Assembly (NCBI GenBank): GCA_963575745.1
Contig: CAUYUJ010004757.1
Span: 1 to 64,000 of the forward strand
Direction: 5' to 3'
DNA length: 64,000 bases
Origin: Prorocentrum cordatum
Lineage: Eukaryota > Sar > Dinophyceae > Prorocentrales > Prorocentraceae
In this document: positions 48,473-58,652 of the stretch, in pieces
Layout of the letters: each line of letters starts with the position of its first letter
Position numbering within the stretch: the stretch's first letter is position 1
Made by a program: the position numbers and the translations under genes
The notes under the pieces: model-generated
The model's input: the letters and a program-made list of their open reading frames with translations, nothing else
What the model was told of the DNA's origin: nothing
Databases searched by the model: none

Positions 48473-48971
48473 GCCGCCGGCCCAGCCCGCGAGCGGCTGG
48501 CGCACTCGCGCTCAAAGTACACGGCGGCAGGATAGGCGCGGGCTAGCGCCGCGCTCTGCGACGGCCTTGCACGCGATGCCGACTCAGAGGAGGAGTCCGA
48601 CTCGGCGTCCAGGCACGCAGCGGGCTGGCGCGGTCGCGCGGCGGCAGAATGCCCGACCGCGCTGGCTGCCGCGCCCCTCGGCGGCGGGCCGGGCGGAGGG
48701 CGCGCCATGGCCATCCGCTCCAGGATCCGCGCCGCGCCCCCTGATAACGCCGCCGTGCGAACGCGGCGCGCCCGCGCGGTCGCTATGGAAACGCGCGCGA
48801 AGAGGGCGCCTCGAAGCCGTTCCACGTCCGAACGGGCGGCAACGCCCCGACGCAGGATACGCGGAAAACGTCGTTCTGCCGCATGCACGCCGCGACCTCC
48901 TCCGCGGCCGCGGCCGCGCTCCCGCGGCACCATTGCGCGACTTCGTCAAGCAAGCAGGGAGCGGCGGACAT
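48473..48971 (-). pseudogene. Tyrosine recombinase N-terminal fragment (D2)
   Basis: Same start as D1 (DEVAQWCRG, AEEVAACMRQNDVFRVSCVG) and the same intron-like segment (48741-48796). Truncated before the core-binding domain by junction with fragment Z. No catalytic part. Confidence 0.6.
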
Positions 48972-49141
48972 TGGCCTCGCGACCGCTTAAGCGCGCGGGG
49001 TGCACTAACCGCCGAGCTGCAGCGGGTGCGCGCATCCCGCTGCACGCCCGCTCCGGGTCAGAGCGTGCGGAAATCCGCCGAGCCGGTGGTCGCGCGCGCG
49101 GCAATGCCCGCGCCGCGCGCGCACGCTGCCCGCTACGCGAG

Positions 49142-51731
49142 CTACCCTGGCAGCTGGAGCCGCTGGAACTGCGGCCACAGCGTCGGCCAGCGCCACGTGG
49201 CACCCAAATCGTCGAGTAAACGATACTCCTCGCGGCTGGGCAGATCGGCAATGTTATCGTCTTCGCGCACGCGCAGAGCGCGCGTGTCGACGGCGGTGCG
49301 CGGCGGCGCGAGCAGGCGCCCGTAGCGACTCGGTCCACCAGCACCGACAAGTGCATTGCGCACGCGGTCGCCCAGAACGCGTGAACGATCGCGCAATGAT
49401 CTGGCGCGGCCGCCGAGCCACGTCGGAAGGCGCACTCAGCGACCGTGTTGTCACTGTAGATGCGGACGTCGCGGCCGCGGATCCTGTTGCCCCACGTGCA
49501 CATTGCCAGCCCAACTGCGAGCATTTCCAGCCCGACAATCTGGGCGTCCCGCCGTTCGCGGAATTGCCTTGCGCGCGCTGGCAGGCGATGCGCCAGGGCG
49601 GGCACGGGCACGTGAAGCGATGCTGCCCCGCCGTAATAGAGGCCCCGGCGGTTCCCACGCCGTATACTCGACGCGCCCGTCGATGCAAACCACGGCCGCA
49701 AGATTCGGCGGCGTGCCGCGCGCGTCCGCGAGAATGACGACAGGCGGTCGCTCGTCGCCGCCGGCCCAAGCCCTGGTTTCCACTATATCATGGGCCAGGA
49801 CTTCCGCCCACCAGCGCAGGCAGTACATCGCGTCCGCGGACAGCTTTGCCGAGCGGCCGTGCGCGTGCGCGAACAGCGGTCGCAGCATCGCGCGCCCCAA
49901 CCGGCGGAACTGATGCGATGCACCCCGGGAGAGCGCGCCCGCCAGCTTGGACGCCGCCCCGGCGGTCAGCTCCTCCGCTGCCAAGGCGGCGCGGACCCGC
50001 TCGAGCCACTTGGCACGCTTGTCCGCGGATGGACGAGCGCGGAAGCCCCAGCGATCGACCTGGCCGCGCGGCCCAAGGCGCGCGCCACAGACGCGCGCGC
50101 GCACGCTTGGCGGGCGCCTCGATCTGCAAGCCCAGGATAACAAGAGGGCGCCCGCACTCTGTCTTACGGTCCGCGATGGCCGCGTCGCCGAGCAGAGCGC
50201 GGACCACCACGCATTGCAGCGCGTGCCTTGCCTGCGCGCGGACACGCCGGCTCAGCGCGGCCGCCGTCGCGCGCGGCGGCGCGGGCGGCGCCAGCGACGC
50301 CCGTTCGACGCTAAACAAATCGCCCACGTATCGCAGCAACGCAACCCGCAGCAGCTTGCGGCAGATGCGGGTGATCAACGCGCCGACCCGTTCCCAGTTG
50401 TGCACGCTGCTCACTGACAAGGCAAGAGGGCCCCGCGACGGCGCGCGCGGGTCGCGCGCCCGCCTGCGCCGAAAGGAAGAGAGCCGTGTGCTGCGCGATG
50501 AGTACTGTATCGCCGTGGCGGAACGCGACCCACGCGAAGTCGCGGTCCCGTGGGCACAGCGGCACGCGGCGAAAAGCCGCGTCGATGTCTGCCTTGAACA
50601 CAGGAGGACATCTTCGCCGCCCGATGCTTCGTGCACCGTCTGAGCGACGTCGTAGAGCGAATCTATGGTGTCGTGCCGCCACTTCTCCTGCGCGCGGCGA
50701 CGCGCCGGCCTGCACCTCTGGCGGCGCGTGCCCTGCGGCCTGGGGCTGGGTCGCGCTGTTGAGGTCGGCGGCGCTGCAATCGTCCACCGAACGTACCTGC
50801 CGCGCGAAGGGCGGCGACTGGGGCGCCGGCGCCAAGGTCGGCGCGCCTTGGGCGAGCCGTCCTCCTTGATACCCTGCGGGGCGCCGAACCGCGGGATGAC
50901 GACGGCCCCGTCTGGCGGCGGCTCGGCCGCCGCGTCGCGCGGCGCTGTCAGTCGCCCCAGCGCGGCGTCCGAACGCGCGGTCGCGAGGGGCGCGTCGGAA
51001 TGCAGATCACGTCTCGCGCGCTTCAGAACTTTGTCAGCAGACGTCTTGGCGCCTGCGACGCTTCGACACATCGGCGGGTCAGCTCCGCACGGCGCGCTTC
51101 GAGAAGGCCTGCCCTGAGCTCGTCTGCCGAGATCTCCAGCGCTTGTGGTCGCGCGGCTCGCCCACTCCCGAGCGAGGGAGAACCCCGATCAGGGGGGCGC
51201 CCTGCCGCGGCCGCGCGGTTCGCCGAGGCGGGGCAAACGCGAGCTCGCCTGGCGGAAAAATTCGACCACCTCGGCATCTGGATGGTCGCATTCGTGCGCT
51301 ATGCGCAGCAGCGGGCCGTTCGCGGACTCGGACACCCGCGCGACTGCGGGGTCGCAGCCGCTGAACCACCGCGCACATTCGCCAGAGGCCCGGAGCTGAG
51401 CGCCCATCTTTTCGATGCGTCTCGTGGCCGCCTCCCGATGAGCAATGACCTGCACGACGCGGAGCGCGCGCGCGTGCGCGCGCCAGCCGTGCGCGAGAGG
51501 GGGGGCGGGGGGGGGCCGCGCCTCCTCGGCGGGCGCGGACGCGGCCCACTCGGCGGCCGCGCGCGCGTCTTCCCCGATCGAGGACTCGCGCGCGAAGCCC
51601 TCGCGGCCCAAGTCAAGAACTGACTGCATGAAACGCAGCTTGGCCTCATCGCCGGCGCTTGCGCGCGCCCTCTTGGCCCAACCGCCGGCGTCGCCCGCGC
51701 CGGCGCGGGCGCGTTTCGAGAGACGCGTCAT
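49142..51731 (-). CDS. Pol of YR element D2 with mutated YxDD box (inactive)
   Basis: Same architecture and intron positions as D1: 51450-51521, 51202-51248, 50797-50846, 50688-50739, 50414-50463, 50060-50117, 49568-49631 and 49261-49319 (all GC-AG). Three lesions distinguish it. Motif C reads YVGD instead of YVDD (codon GGC at 50322-50324), destroying a catalytic Asp. A 2-nt insertion near 50600 shifts frame just before FKADID. The LPFGA 2-nt insertion is shared with D1. Its RNase H end, by contrast, is better preserved than D1's (REEYRLLDDLGATWRW up to the stop at 49142). Confidence 0.75.
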
Positions 51732-51987
51732 CTCAGAACGCTGCGAGGCGTCGCGCGTCACGAGCTGGCACTGGATTGCGCGCGAGATGCAAGAGCACGC
51801 GCCGGCGCGGGAAACGAGAGCACGCGCCGGCCACAATTGTTCGACGCGAAGCACAAACGCGCCCGCGCTAGGTCCCGGCGGGCTCGTCTTGGCGAGCGGG
51901 CGGCCCGAAGCGGCCCGCTTCCCCGCGGCCCGAAGCCCAGGCTGTCGCGGGCGAGCGGGCGGCGGCGCCTGCGGTGGCGCACCATTC

Positions 51988-53417
51988 TCACCAGCGCGAG
52001 CGTTTCCACTTGGCGTTGCCCCATCCGCTCTCCGCCGGGCGCTTCCCCCACGACGTCTCGCCGCGGCTCCCGCTGCTGCCCGCGGCGGTCCACGCGCCGT
52101 CCGCGCCCTTGGCCCGCCGGGGGGGCGTGCCGCCGCCGCTCTTCGAGGGCTTGCTCGCGGGCTTAGCCGACCTGTCGGCGCGCGCGGCGAACAATCGCGC
52201 GGGCGCGTCGCCGCGGGCGGGCCTTTCGGCGCGGTCGTACGCCTGCTCGGCCACGGTCAGCAGCTCGCGGCAAACCTTCCGCGCCGCCACGTCTACCTGG
52301 CGGCGCGGGCAACGGGCCGCGGGCCCCTCGCCGCGCGCGCGCGAGAAAGGCGCGCGCCGCGAAGTCCGGCACTCCCGCGGCTGCTTTCTCGGCCCAGTCC
52401 TTGCGGCAGCTCTCGTCGTAGAGCATGCCCAAATGGGCTTTCCGGCCGCCCAGGTGCGCGTTCATGGCCACCTGCGCGGACGAAGCGGCGCGCGACAGCG
52501 TGGCACCGATGGCGCGCGCGGGGGCGCCCTCATGCAAATTTGCTTGTGGGCCATGGCGGACACGTACGCCAGTTGGCCTGTCACGGCTGCACCAATTGCG
52601 TAACTCGCAGGAAGCCGAAAGGCGGCGTTGCGAAGCACACTGCGCCGAACGCGCGCGGGGCGGGGTACGCATCGATGGCCATGCGCCACTCGTTCCATGT
52701 CAGCGCGTTGGCGCCGGCGGCGGGGGGCGCGTCCAACGGCGACCAATCGCGCAAGTCCGCGCACGCGAAAGGGTTGGCCACCCCTTTCTTCTTCAGCTTC
52801 GCGACCTCGCCCGCAAGGGCGTCGACGCGCGCGCGCTCCTGACACCGCCGCGCAGACGTCGCGTCCGATCCAGCAAGCGGGTTCCGCGGACTCGCCTGGG
52901 CCACAATGCCGGCAGGAGATCGTCGAGCTTGATCTCTTTCAGCCGTTGCCCCACGTCCACGTGGACGACTGGGGCTTCCTCTCTCTTGAGCAGGCGGGAA
53001 AGTTCGCCTATCGCGTCGCCCCCATTAGCGGGGCCCGCGCCGCCCGGCGCCCTGCCCTCGTGCGCCAGCGGGGCAATGCGCTTCTTTGCGACCTGCGCAG
53101 GACTCGCCGCGCGGCGTCGCGGCGCCACCGGGGCGAAAGCGCGCCGCGGCCTCGATGGCGCCAGCGAGAGCGTGCCTCTTCCCTGCGCTGGGGCGCGGAT
53201 CAAGCTCGTCAACTGCGACGGATGCGAGCGCGCGGGGGGTCCACACCTGCCACGGCCGCGCGCGCGCGCCGCCGACCCGCGCGGCAGGGCGCGAGGGCGG
53301 GCTCGCCTCGGCGCGGCCAAGAATCGCAACGAGGTCATTGAGGAACGCTTCCTTGTCTGGGCAGCCCTGCGGAGCAGGCGCCTCGGCAGTCAGAAACAAG
53401 CGCAACTCCTCTGCCAT
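51988..53417 (-). CDS. Gag-like protein of YR element D2 (intron-containing)
   Basis: ATG 53417. Same blocks as D1 gag and the same intron at 53247-53306 (RAE|VWTP). It has a 9-bp insertion near 52350 (FAARAFLARARR) and lacks the 12-bp CGATGGCTACGCAT duplication found in D1 near 19340-19365. Ends NAKWKRSRW at 51988. Frame breaks elsewhere are as in D1. Confidence 0.6.
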
Positions 53418-53645
53418 TGTTAGCGCGCCCGAATCGCGTCGCCCCCTGTCGCGACCGCCCCTGCTGCTGCACTGGCACGCTTCAAATGCGGCAGAGCAAC
53501 GCAGCGCCCGCGCGGGCGCGCGCGCGCCGAGCACGCACGGGCACGAACGAGCGCAGAGGCAATTGCAAAAGCAATAATGGCATTTTGCCCGCGGACCCGT
53601 CGGCCGCTAATCCAGAAGCCGCATTAAAGTGATCATTTGTTTTTT

Positions 53646-53735
53646 GGCCCCCCCTTTGTCACAGAGGGGGTCAAATATGCCCCCCCTCTGTCACGGAGGG
53701 GGTATGAGATGCCCCCCCCCTCTGTCACGGAGGAC
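53646..53735. repeat. Palindromic 39-bp triplicate
   Basis: Three units of CCCCCTCTGTCACGGAGGGG, each an inverted repeat around TCAC, separated by short spacers. Immediately outside the 5' end of D2. Confidence 0.8.
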
Positions 53736-53963
53736 CTCGTTCTGGGTGCTCTTCTGCCACGGGAGCTCCCGATACGATTGGAGACGATAAAATGTGATAG
53801 CGGGATGGGGGATTGGAGGGGGAGGGCGAAGAAAACGATGAAGGAGAGGAGGCAACGACAGCACCGATGAAAGCACCGTTTCTTTTTCCTTCTCCGCTCG
53901 GGCAGCGGTCGCCGAGCACGACGGCGCGCGCGAGTCGCCGCCGCTCACGATGCATGGGCAAGG

Positions 53964-53981
53964 CCTCCGCTGCTGCGGAGG
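53964..53981. repeat. TGCT-loop hairpin 1
   Basis: CCTCCGC-TGCT-GCGGAGG; 7-bp perfect stem. Confidence 0.7.
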
Positions 53982-54005
53982 GTCGACGTTCGGCCGATGA
54001 GGCCT

Positions 54006-54025
54006 CCCTCCGCTGCTGCGGAGGG
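54006..54025. repeat. TGCT-loop hairpin 2
   Basis: CCCTCCGC-TGCT-GCGGAGGG; 8-bp perfect stem. Confidence 0.75.
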
Positions 54026-54044
54026 GCGGCTCCTGTGCGATGGT

Positions 54045-54555
54045 TCAGCTAAGTTTTTCCCAGGGATTGGTTTCGGGGGGGGGTTCGACCCACCTCCAAG
54101 TCGTGGTCGCGACCTCCCAGTGCCCCTGGCCGCTGCTCCACCCACTGTGGCTGCTCCACCAGTCACTGGGGCGTTGGTCGCTGCCGAATGCAACTTGCAT
54201 CTCGCGCCAGGCGGAGTCGACCATGCGGTCCTGCAGCGAGGGCCTCGCCGCTCGGCTGTTGCCACTCGCGCTCCTCGCCCTCCTTGGTGCGCCACCGCAC
54301 ATCCCTGCGCCACTCCTCGTCTGTTGGTTGCTGCCGTGGCGTTTGTGGCCTCCGCTGCTGCGGGGGCTCTGGCGGCTCGTGGCCGAGGGCAGCGATCGCG
54401 TCCGAGATGTAGATGGCGGCGCCGCGCTGCCCTCGCTGCTCCAGCGGCGCAGGCCCTGGAGATGGGCACTGCGGGGTCGGCTGCCACCTGGGGGGTGATA
54501 AATAATTATTTCTATATCCCCTCCCTGTCAACTCCCGCCCCTCCCCGACACTCAT
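54045..54555 (-). pseudogene. Unknown protein fragment downstream of the EEP ORF
   Basis: One frame (54555-54163) gives AAIYISDAIAALGHEPPEPP, PTDEEWRRDVRWRTKEGEE; another (to 54045) gives MVDSAWREMQVAFGSDQRP, SDWWSSHSGWSSGQGHWEV. The two look like one protein split by a frame change. No family recognised. It may be the C-terminal part of the W locus product. Confidence 0.35.
54349..54366. repeat. TGCT-loop hairpin 3 (imperfect)
   Basis: CCTCCGC-TGCT-GCGGGGG; G-T/mismatch in the outer stem. Confidence 0.55.
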
Positions 54556-55262
54556 TTCCTTATGTCATCCCTCGTCCTGCTCAGCCTATTCCTCATTCCC
54601 TCTCCTCCCTCCTGCCCTCCCCGTGCTCCACCGCCCCTCTCCCCCCCTCCCCCTTTCAACCCCCCGCCGCGACCTTCCATCGCCAGCCGCGGGCATGTCG
54701 CGGCCGTCGTCCGCGCTTTCGTCTGCCCATCTTGGTGGGCGCCACGCCTGTTGGGCGCGCTCGTCTTGCTCGCCCCTCTCGCTGTGCTGCTCTGGTGCCT
54801 GGCGCTCGGGTCCGTGCTGCTCGGGCGGCAGCGGCGCCCTGAGCGCAGCTGCCAGCTGTTTCTGGGCGCGCCTGTCCTTCTTCTCTTTGGCTCTCTCCTG
54901 CTTCCTCCCCTGCGAACGCACGCTGGCCATGCGCATTTGGAACAGGAGAGGGTAGTGGGCGCCGCCGTGCCAGCGCCCCTCCACCTCCACGGTCTCTGGC
55001 GGGAACGTATTCTGCAACGCGCGGAAGAGGGTCACCTCGCGATTACTAGAGAAGCGGTGGTCCCCTCTAGCCTCAGCCTCGGCGCGCCTCAGTTTCTCAC
55101 TCTCCTTCTCTTGGATCTTGCGTTGGCATTCCTCTGACTGAGTCAGTAAATCCTGGAGGTGCTCGCGGGCGTCTTTTTTCGGGTAGTAGCAAGAGTAAGG
55201 CATCCCAGGGCCTCCGTTCTGGCTGTGGTGCCAGTACGTCGGCTGCGATGATGGGCTGGTGG

Positions 55263-55286
55263 AGGCCCCCGCTGCTGCGGGGGCCT
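55263..55286. repeat. TGCT-loop hairpin 4
   Basis: 10-bp perfect stem (AGGCCCCCGC / GCGGGGGCCT) around TGCT; encodes APAAAGA on the minus strand within the EEP ORF. Confidence 0.8.
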
Positions 55287-55950
55287 CTGCCTTGCTTCTG
55301 TTACGGTACCCGATCTCACCGATCACCGACTTGCGTGCGAAGAGCAACCCCGTCTCGTCTCTGTCGTGCACGGCGCTCAGCGGCCAGCACAGGGTGTACT
55401 CGCCAGGCCTGTTGAGAACGAAGATGCCGCAGCTGTCCAAGCACGGAGTGCCGTCCAATCCGCGCCAGAAGTACGCTGCTGCCGTCTCCAATCGCATGCC
55501 TAGACCCCGAAGACTCGGCAGCGTCTGTGTGAGCGCCATGTTGAAATCCCCACAAAGGATGCCAACGCTGTTGTCCTGCAAGATGGTCGCCAACCTCGGC
55601 CACCACGTCTTGTGAGCCTGTTGAAGCCTCTGGAATTTTTCGCCGTGTCGCGGTGGAGGTGCACCGCGCGCACCCGCACTTTCGAGCCGAAGTGGGCGTA
55701 GGTTTGATCGAAGTAGAGCTCAACCACCATGATCCTCGAGAACGCTTCCATCTTGCGCCCTCTTGCTGTTCTGTAGTGGCCGTCGACACTCCTTTCCCAG
55801 TGGAGCAGCCGCATTTCGTAACACAGATTTGCGCGCGCAGCGATGCACAAGGACTTGTCCTCACGCCCGCGCAGGGTCAAGTATTCGTACTCTGGTCGAT
55901 TCTGGAGCTGTTGGCAATCGCCAACACTCGCAGCACGACTTCCTCTTGCT

Positions 55951-55976
55951 GTCGCCATCGCTGCTGCGGGGGCGAC
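55951..55976. repeat. TGCT-loop hairpin 5 (imperfect)
   Basis: 11-bp arms GTCGCCATCGC / GCGGGGGCGAC with two mismatches around TGCT. Confidence 0.6.
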
Positions 55977-56016
55977 AAAAGGCCCACCGCTGCTGCTGCT
56001 TTGGCCCTCCGCTGCT

Positions 56017-56042
56017 GACGCGCCCGCTGCTGCGGGGGCGTC
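56017..56042. repeat. TGCT-loop hairpin 6
   Basis: 11-bp arms with one mismatch around TGCT; encodes DAPAAAGAS in the EEP ORF. Confidence 0.75.
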
Positions 56043-56469
56043 CGCCTGCAGCGGCGGTGGTCTCCCTGGCCGCTGTAGGATTGACTCCATCTGCTCCTCA
56101 CATTCCGCAAAGCACGCCACGAGAGCAGGGCAATGCCGCAGCTGCAACTCAAGCCTCCGCCGCTGGTCCGCGTGGTTGGTCTCGCTCGGCATGGAACCCC
56201 AGTTCCCGAACAGGACGGAAAGGTTGCCCACGTTGTCCTTCCGTGGCCTGTTCACGTCAGCCGCTCTTCTTTCGCAGAAGAATTTTGGCGGGACGGTGTC
56301 GCGAAGAACGCATTCGCGCCGCTCGACGTCGTTGGGCGGCCTGCAGCCCCTAAGTTCCTGAGGCTCTTCGTCATCGCTCGGATCCACCACGGAGTCGCCT
56401 GGGCGGGTGCGTATCGTAGAAACTTCTGATCGCGCCGCCGCTGCTGAGCTTGAGACGCCAGGCGGCGCA

Positions 56470-56489
56470 GCCCCCGCTGCTGCGGGGGC
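56470..56489. repeat. TGCT-loop hairpin 7
   Basis: GCCCCCGC-TGCT-GCGGGGGC, 8-bp perfect stem; encodes APAAAGA. Confidence 0.8.
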
Positions 56490-56598
56490 GCCCTCTGGCA
56501 CAAGGGCCCAAGGACCCTTCCAGGGTTCTGCCTGACCACCTACAGGTCGCCAAACCTGCCCAGATTTCGCTGTGAACACTGCCGTCAGTCGGCCCCGA

Positions 56599-56618
56599 GG
56601 CCCCGCTGCTGCGGGGCC
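56599..56618. repeat. TGCT-loop hairpin 8
   Basis: GGCCCCGC-TGCT-GCGGGGCC, 8-bp perfect stem, at the N-terminus of the EEP frame (GPAAAGP). Confidence 0.8.
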
Positions 56619-56784
56619 CAATGGGCTGCTGCTGCTGCTGCGGCCGCGGCCATCGCTCCCTGCCCCCGCGTTGCAGGGGGGGCGGCCGTCACAGCCGAAC
56701 TCCTGGGGCCGAAACGGCGGTGGAAGGAGGGGGACGGGGCGAAGAGGAGGAAGACGGGGCGGATAGGGAAGGAAAGGGCGGGCA

Positions 56785-57010
<226 letters not shown>

Positions 57011-57263
57011 GAGGAATGATATAATGACCAGGAGAGATCAGGGAGAAGGAGGGGGGAGAGCAGGAGGAGGGGCGGAGTGATCGACACCCGCGTGGTTTTC
57101 TCCCCCTGCCTGCTCTCCCCCTCCTCTCACCTCCTCCCCCGTCCCCCCATCCTCCCTGTTTCTTCTGCGCAAGGCCTGCGCTGCGTCCGCGCGCGCACGC
57201 GGCACCTCAGTCGCAGGCAGGTGGGAGAGCAGTGGCTGCTGCCCGAACTCACACCCCGCGCCT

Positions 57264-57279
57264 CGCCGCTGCTGCGGCG
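57264..57279. repeat. TGCT-loop hairpin 9
   Basis: CGCCGC-TGCT-GCGGCG, 6-bp stem. Confidence 0.55.
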
Positions 57280-57290
57280 GGCCGCGCCTC

Positions 57291-58319
57291 TCAGAGGCCC
57301 CCAGCTGCAGGGGGCGCAAGCGCCAGGGAGCCAGACAGACGGCGTCGCGTCTCACTGTGCACAAACATGCTGAAAGCTCTCGGGTTGCCCCCCAAGTACT
57401 CGTCTATGACGTTCTGCAACCATGTGGCAAACGTCTCCGGCCACTTTCCACCGAAGTCCTCCATGCCAGCGGCGTCCCATTCCCGCCGAAACCAGTCAAA
57501 ATCTGACCGCTGAGCTGCAGAAAGCCCAGAACCCAAAATCGCAAGGCGATTCAGCGCGTCGTACCTCGACGTTCGACCCGCCGCGCCTCCGCAGCTGCGA
57601 AGGCCCGCGCCCAGCTCGGATAACCCGACATGCTTCATCCTGTGTTTGATATCTATGGCTGCCTCTGCGTCTAAGAGTTTGGCTTGCTGTGTCCTCAGCA
57701 GCTTGCGCGCTTTCTTTACGTCGTCCCCCAGGCGGGTTAGCTCTTCTCTGCGCCGCGCCTCGACATCCCGCTGTCGTTTCTCGTTTCTGAGCGTCGCCTC
57801 GCGGGCGTCCTCGTATGCTGCGAGGGCTCGCTGAACCCCAGGATCTTCCTTCGACACTTCACGCACTCGCCTCCGTTCTTTCCGTAATTGCGTCTCCATG
57901 AACGTGGCCCCCGCGATGTCGCCCCAGCTGCGCAACTCCTCAGCGATCGACGAATACGTTCTCATCAATTCAGACGTCTGCTCCGCAGTTTCCATACGAG
58001 ACGTCGACAGGCCAGGCGGTGCCTCCAGCGCGCTCTCCCCCGCCGCTGCTGCGGTGAGACTTTGATTGGCCCATTCGTAGTCAAACTCGCCAGCGGCGCT
58101 CCACCCGTCGTCGTCCTCGCTCCCATCATCTTCATCTCCTTCGAGGGCGTCGACGGAATTGCCACCCTCAGTGCCCCCGCTGCTGCGGAGACCCTCGGCT
58201 GCGTCTTCCGCCCCCTCCATGCCATGCCAAATCTTGTCGCCCTCGTCCAGAGCCGTGTCGTCTCCAAGGTTTGCGAACACGTCGTCGCAGTGGCCGCGTC
58301 GAGGGTGCGGGAGGACCAT
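57291..58319 (-). CDS. Coiled-coil ORF of locus W
   Basis: 342 residues from ATG 58319 (MVLPHPRRGHCDDVFANLGD). An acidic N-terminal part (DALEGDEDDGSEDDDGW) is followed by a long charged helix predicted as coiled coil (about residues 125-215: ETQLRKERRRVREVSKED, LRNEKRQRDVEARRREELT, KKARKLLRTQQAKLLDAEA) and a C-terminal segment WFRREWDAAGMEDFGGKWPE, FATWLQNVIDEYLGGNP. I do not recognise a family. It precedes the EEP ORF in the same orientation, with the GA tract between; together they resemble a two-ORF retroelement lacking RT, or two exons of one gene. The ATG coincides with the end of the 58317-58652 direct repeat. Two hairpins are within it (RSSGG and TAAAAGE). Confidence 0.55.
   Translation of the reverse strand: MVLPHPRRGHCDDVFANLGDDTALDEGDKIWHGMEGAEDAAEGLRSSGGTEGGNSVDALEGDEDDGSEDDDGWSAAGEFDYEWANQSLTAAAAGESALEAPPGLSTSRMETAEQTSELMRTYSSIAEELRSWGDIAGATFMETQLRKERRRVREVSKEDPGVQRALAAYEDAREATLRNEKRQRDVEARRREELTRLGDDVKKARKLLRTQQAKLLDAEAAIDIKHRMKHVGLSELGAGLRSCGGAAGRTSRYDALNRLAILGSGLSAAQRSDFDWFRREWDAAGMEDFGGKWPETFATWLQNVIDEYLGGNPRAFSMFVHSETRRRLSGSLALAPPAAGGL
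58043..58054. repeat. TGCT-loop hairpin 10 (short)
   Basis: CCGC-TGCT-GCGG; minimal stem, within the coiled-coil ORF. Confidence 0.4.
58175..58190. repeat. TGCT-loop hairpin 11 (imperfect)
   Basis: Around CCCCGC-TGCT-GCGGAG; read as LRSSGGT on the minus strand, a different frame from APAAAGA. Confidence 0.5.
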
Positions 58320-58652
58320 AATCACCGACAGCCTATTCCCCGCGCCGCGCCCTGCGCGGCCCCTGGCAACTTTCGCGCGCCGCGCATCGCACGCGCCCCG
58401 CCGCGGCGCGAAGCGCACGCGGGCGGCCCGCTCCTCCGCGCGCGCGCGCGCGCTCCACCTGCGAACACGGCGCGCGACGGCCCCATCCTCCCACCCATTC
58501 CCCCAACCCATACCCCGTCCCCCGACGGCAGAAAGTGTAACGGTGCTCCGGGGGTGCAGAACGACCTTGGGGTGACCAAACCCCCCGAATGGAACACCTG
58601 CGTGAAGAAGGCAAGACCCTGGCGTGGCTCGCCAGTAATGCCGCTCTCCCCA
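58317..58652 (-). repeat. Direct repeat of W leader, proximal copy
   Basis: Matches 59160-59503 (small indels). Its plus-strand left end CATAATCACCGACAG includes the start codon of the coiled-coil ORF. Confidence 0.8.

Larger units (their letters stand above)
48473..53609 (-). mobile_element. YR retrotransposon D, copy D2, 3'-truncated
   Basis: Near-identical to 15171-20297 by eye, at an offset close to 33.3 kb, sharing the same intron-like segments and the 2-nt insertion at LPFGA. The minus-strand 3' end is cut within the recombinase at 48473, 485 bp earlier than D1's usable region. Flanks differ from D1 on both sides. Gag 53417-51988, pol 51731-49142, recombinase fragment 48971-48473. Confidence 0.8.
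54586..56621 (-). pseudogene. Endonuclease/exonuclease/phosphatase (EEP) family protein, frameshifted
   Basis: Read on the minus strand from 56621. After a proline/alanine-rich N-terminus (VFTAKSGQVWRPVGGQ) the EEP core has LSVLFGNWGSMPSET (Asn motif), LVACFAECEEQM (catalytic Glu), YEYLTLRGRED, IMVVELYF, AVHLHRDTAK, then after a one-base shift FQRLQQAHKTWWPRL and ILCGDFNMAL (Asp/Asn motif). The shift lies in a run of five T (plus strand 55636-55640), consistent with one lost base or a sequencing error. A clear terminal SDH box is not seen. The C-terminal extension (to 54586) is Lys/Glu-rich (QRKIQEKESEKLRRAEAE) then Arg/Pro-rich low complexity. Several APAAAGA stretches are encoded by hairpins. 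Could be the endonuclease part of a non-LTR-like element, but no reverse transcriptase follows. Confidence 0.65.
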
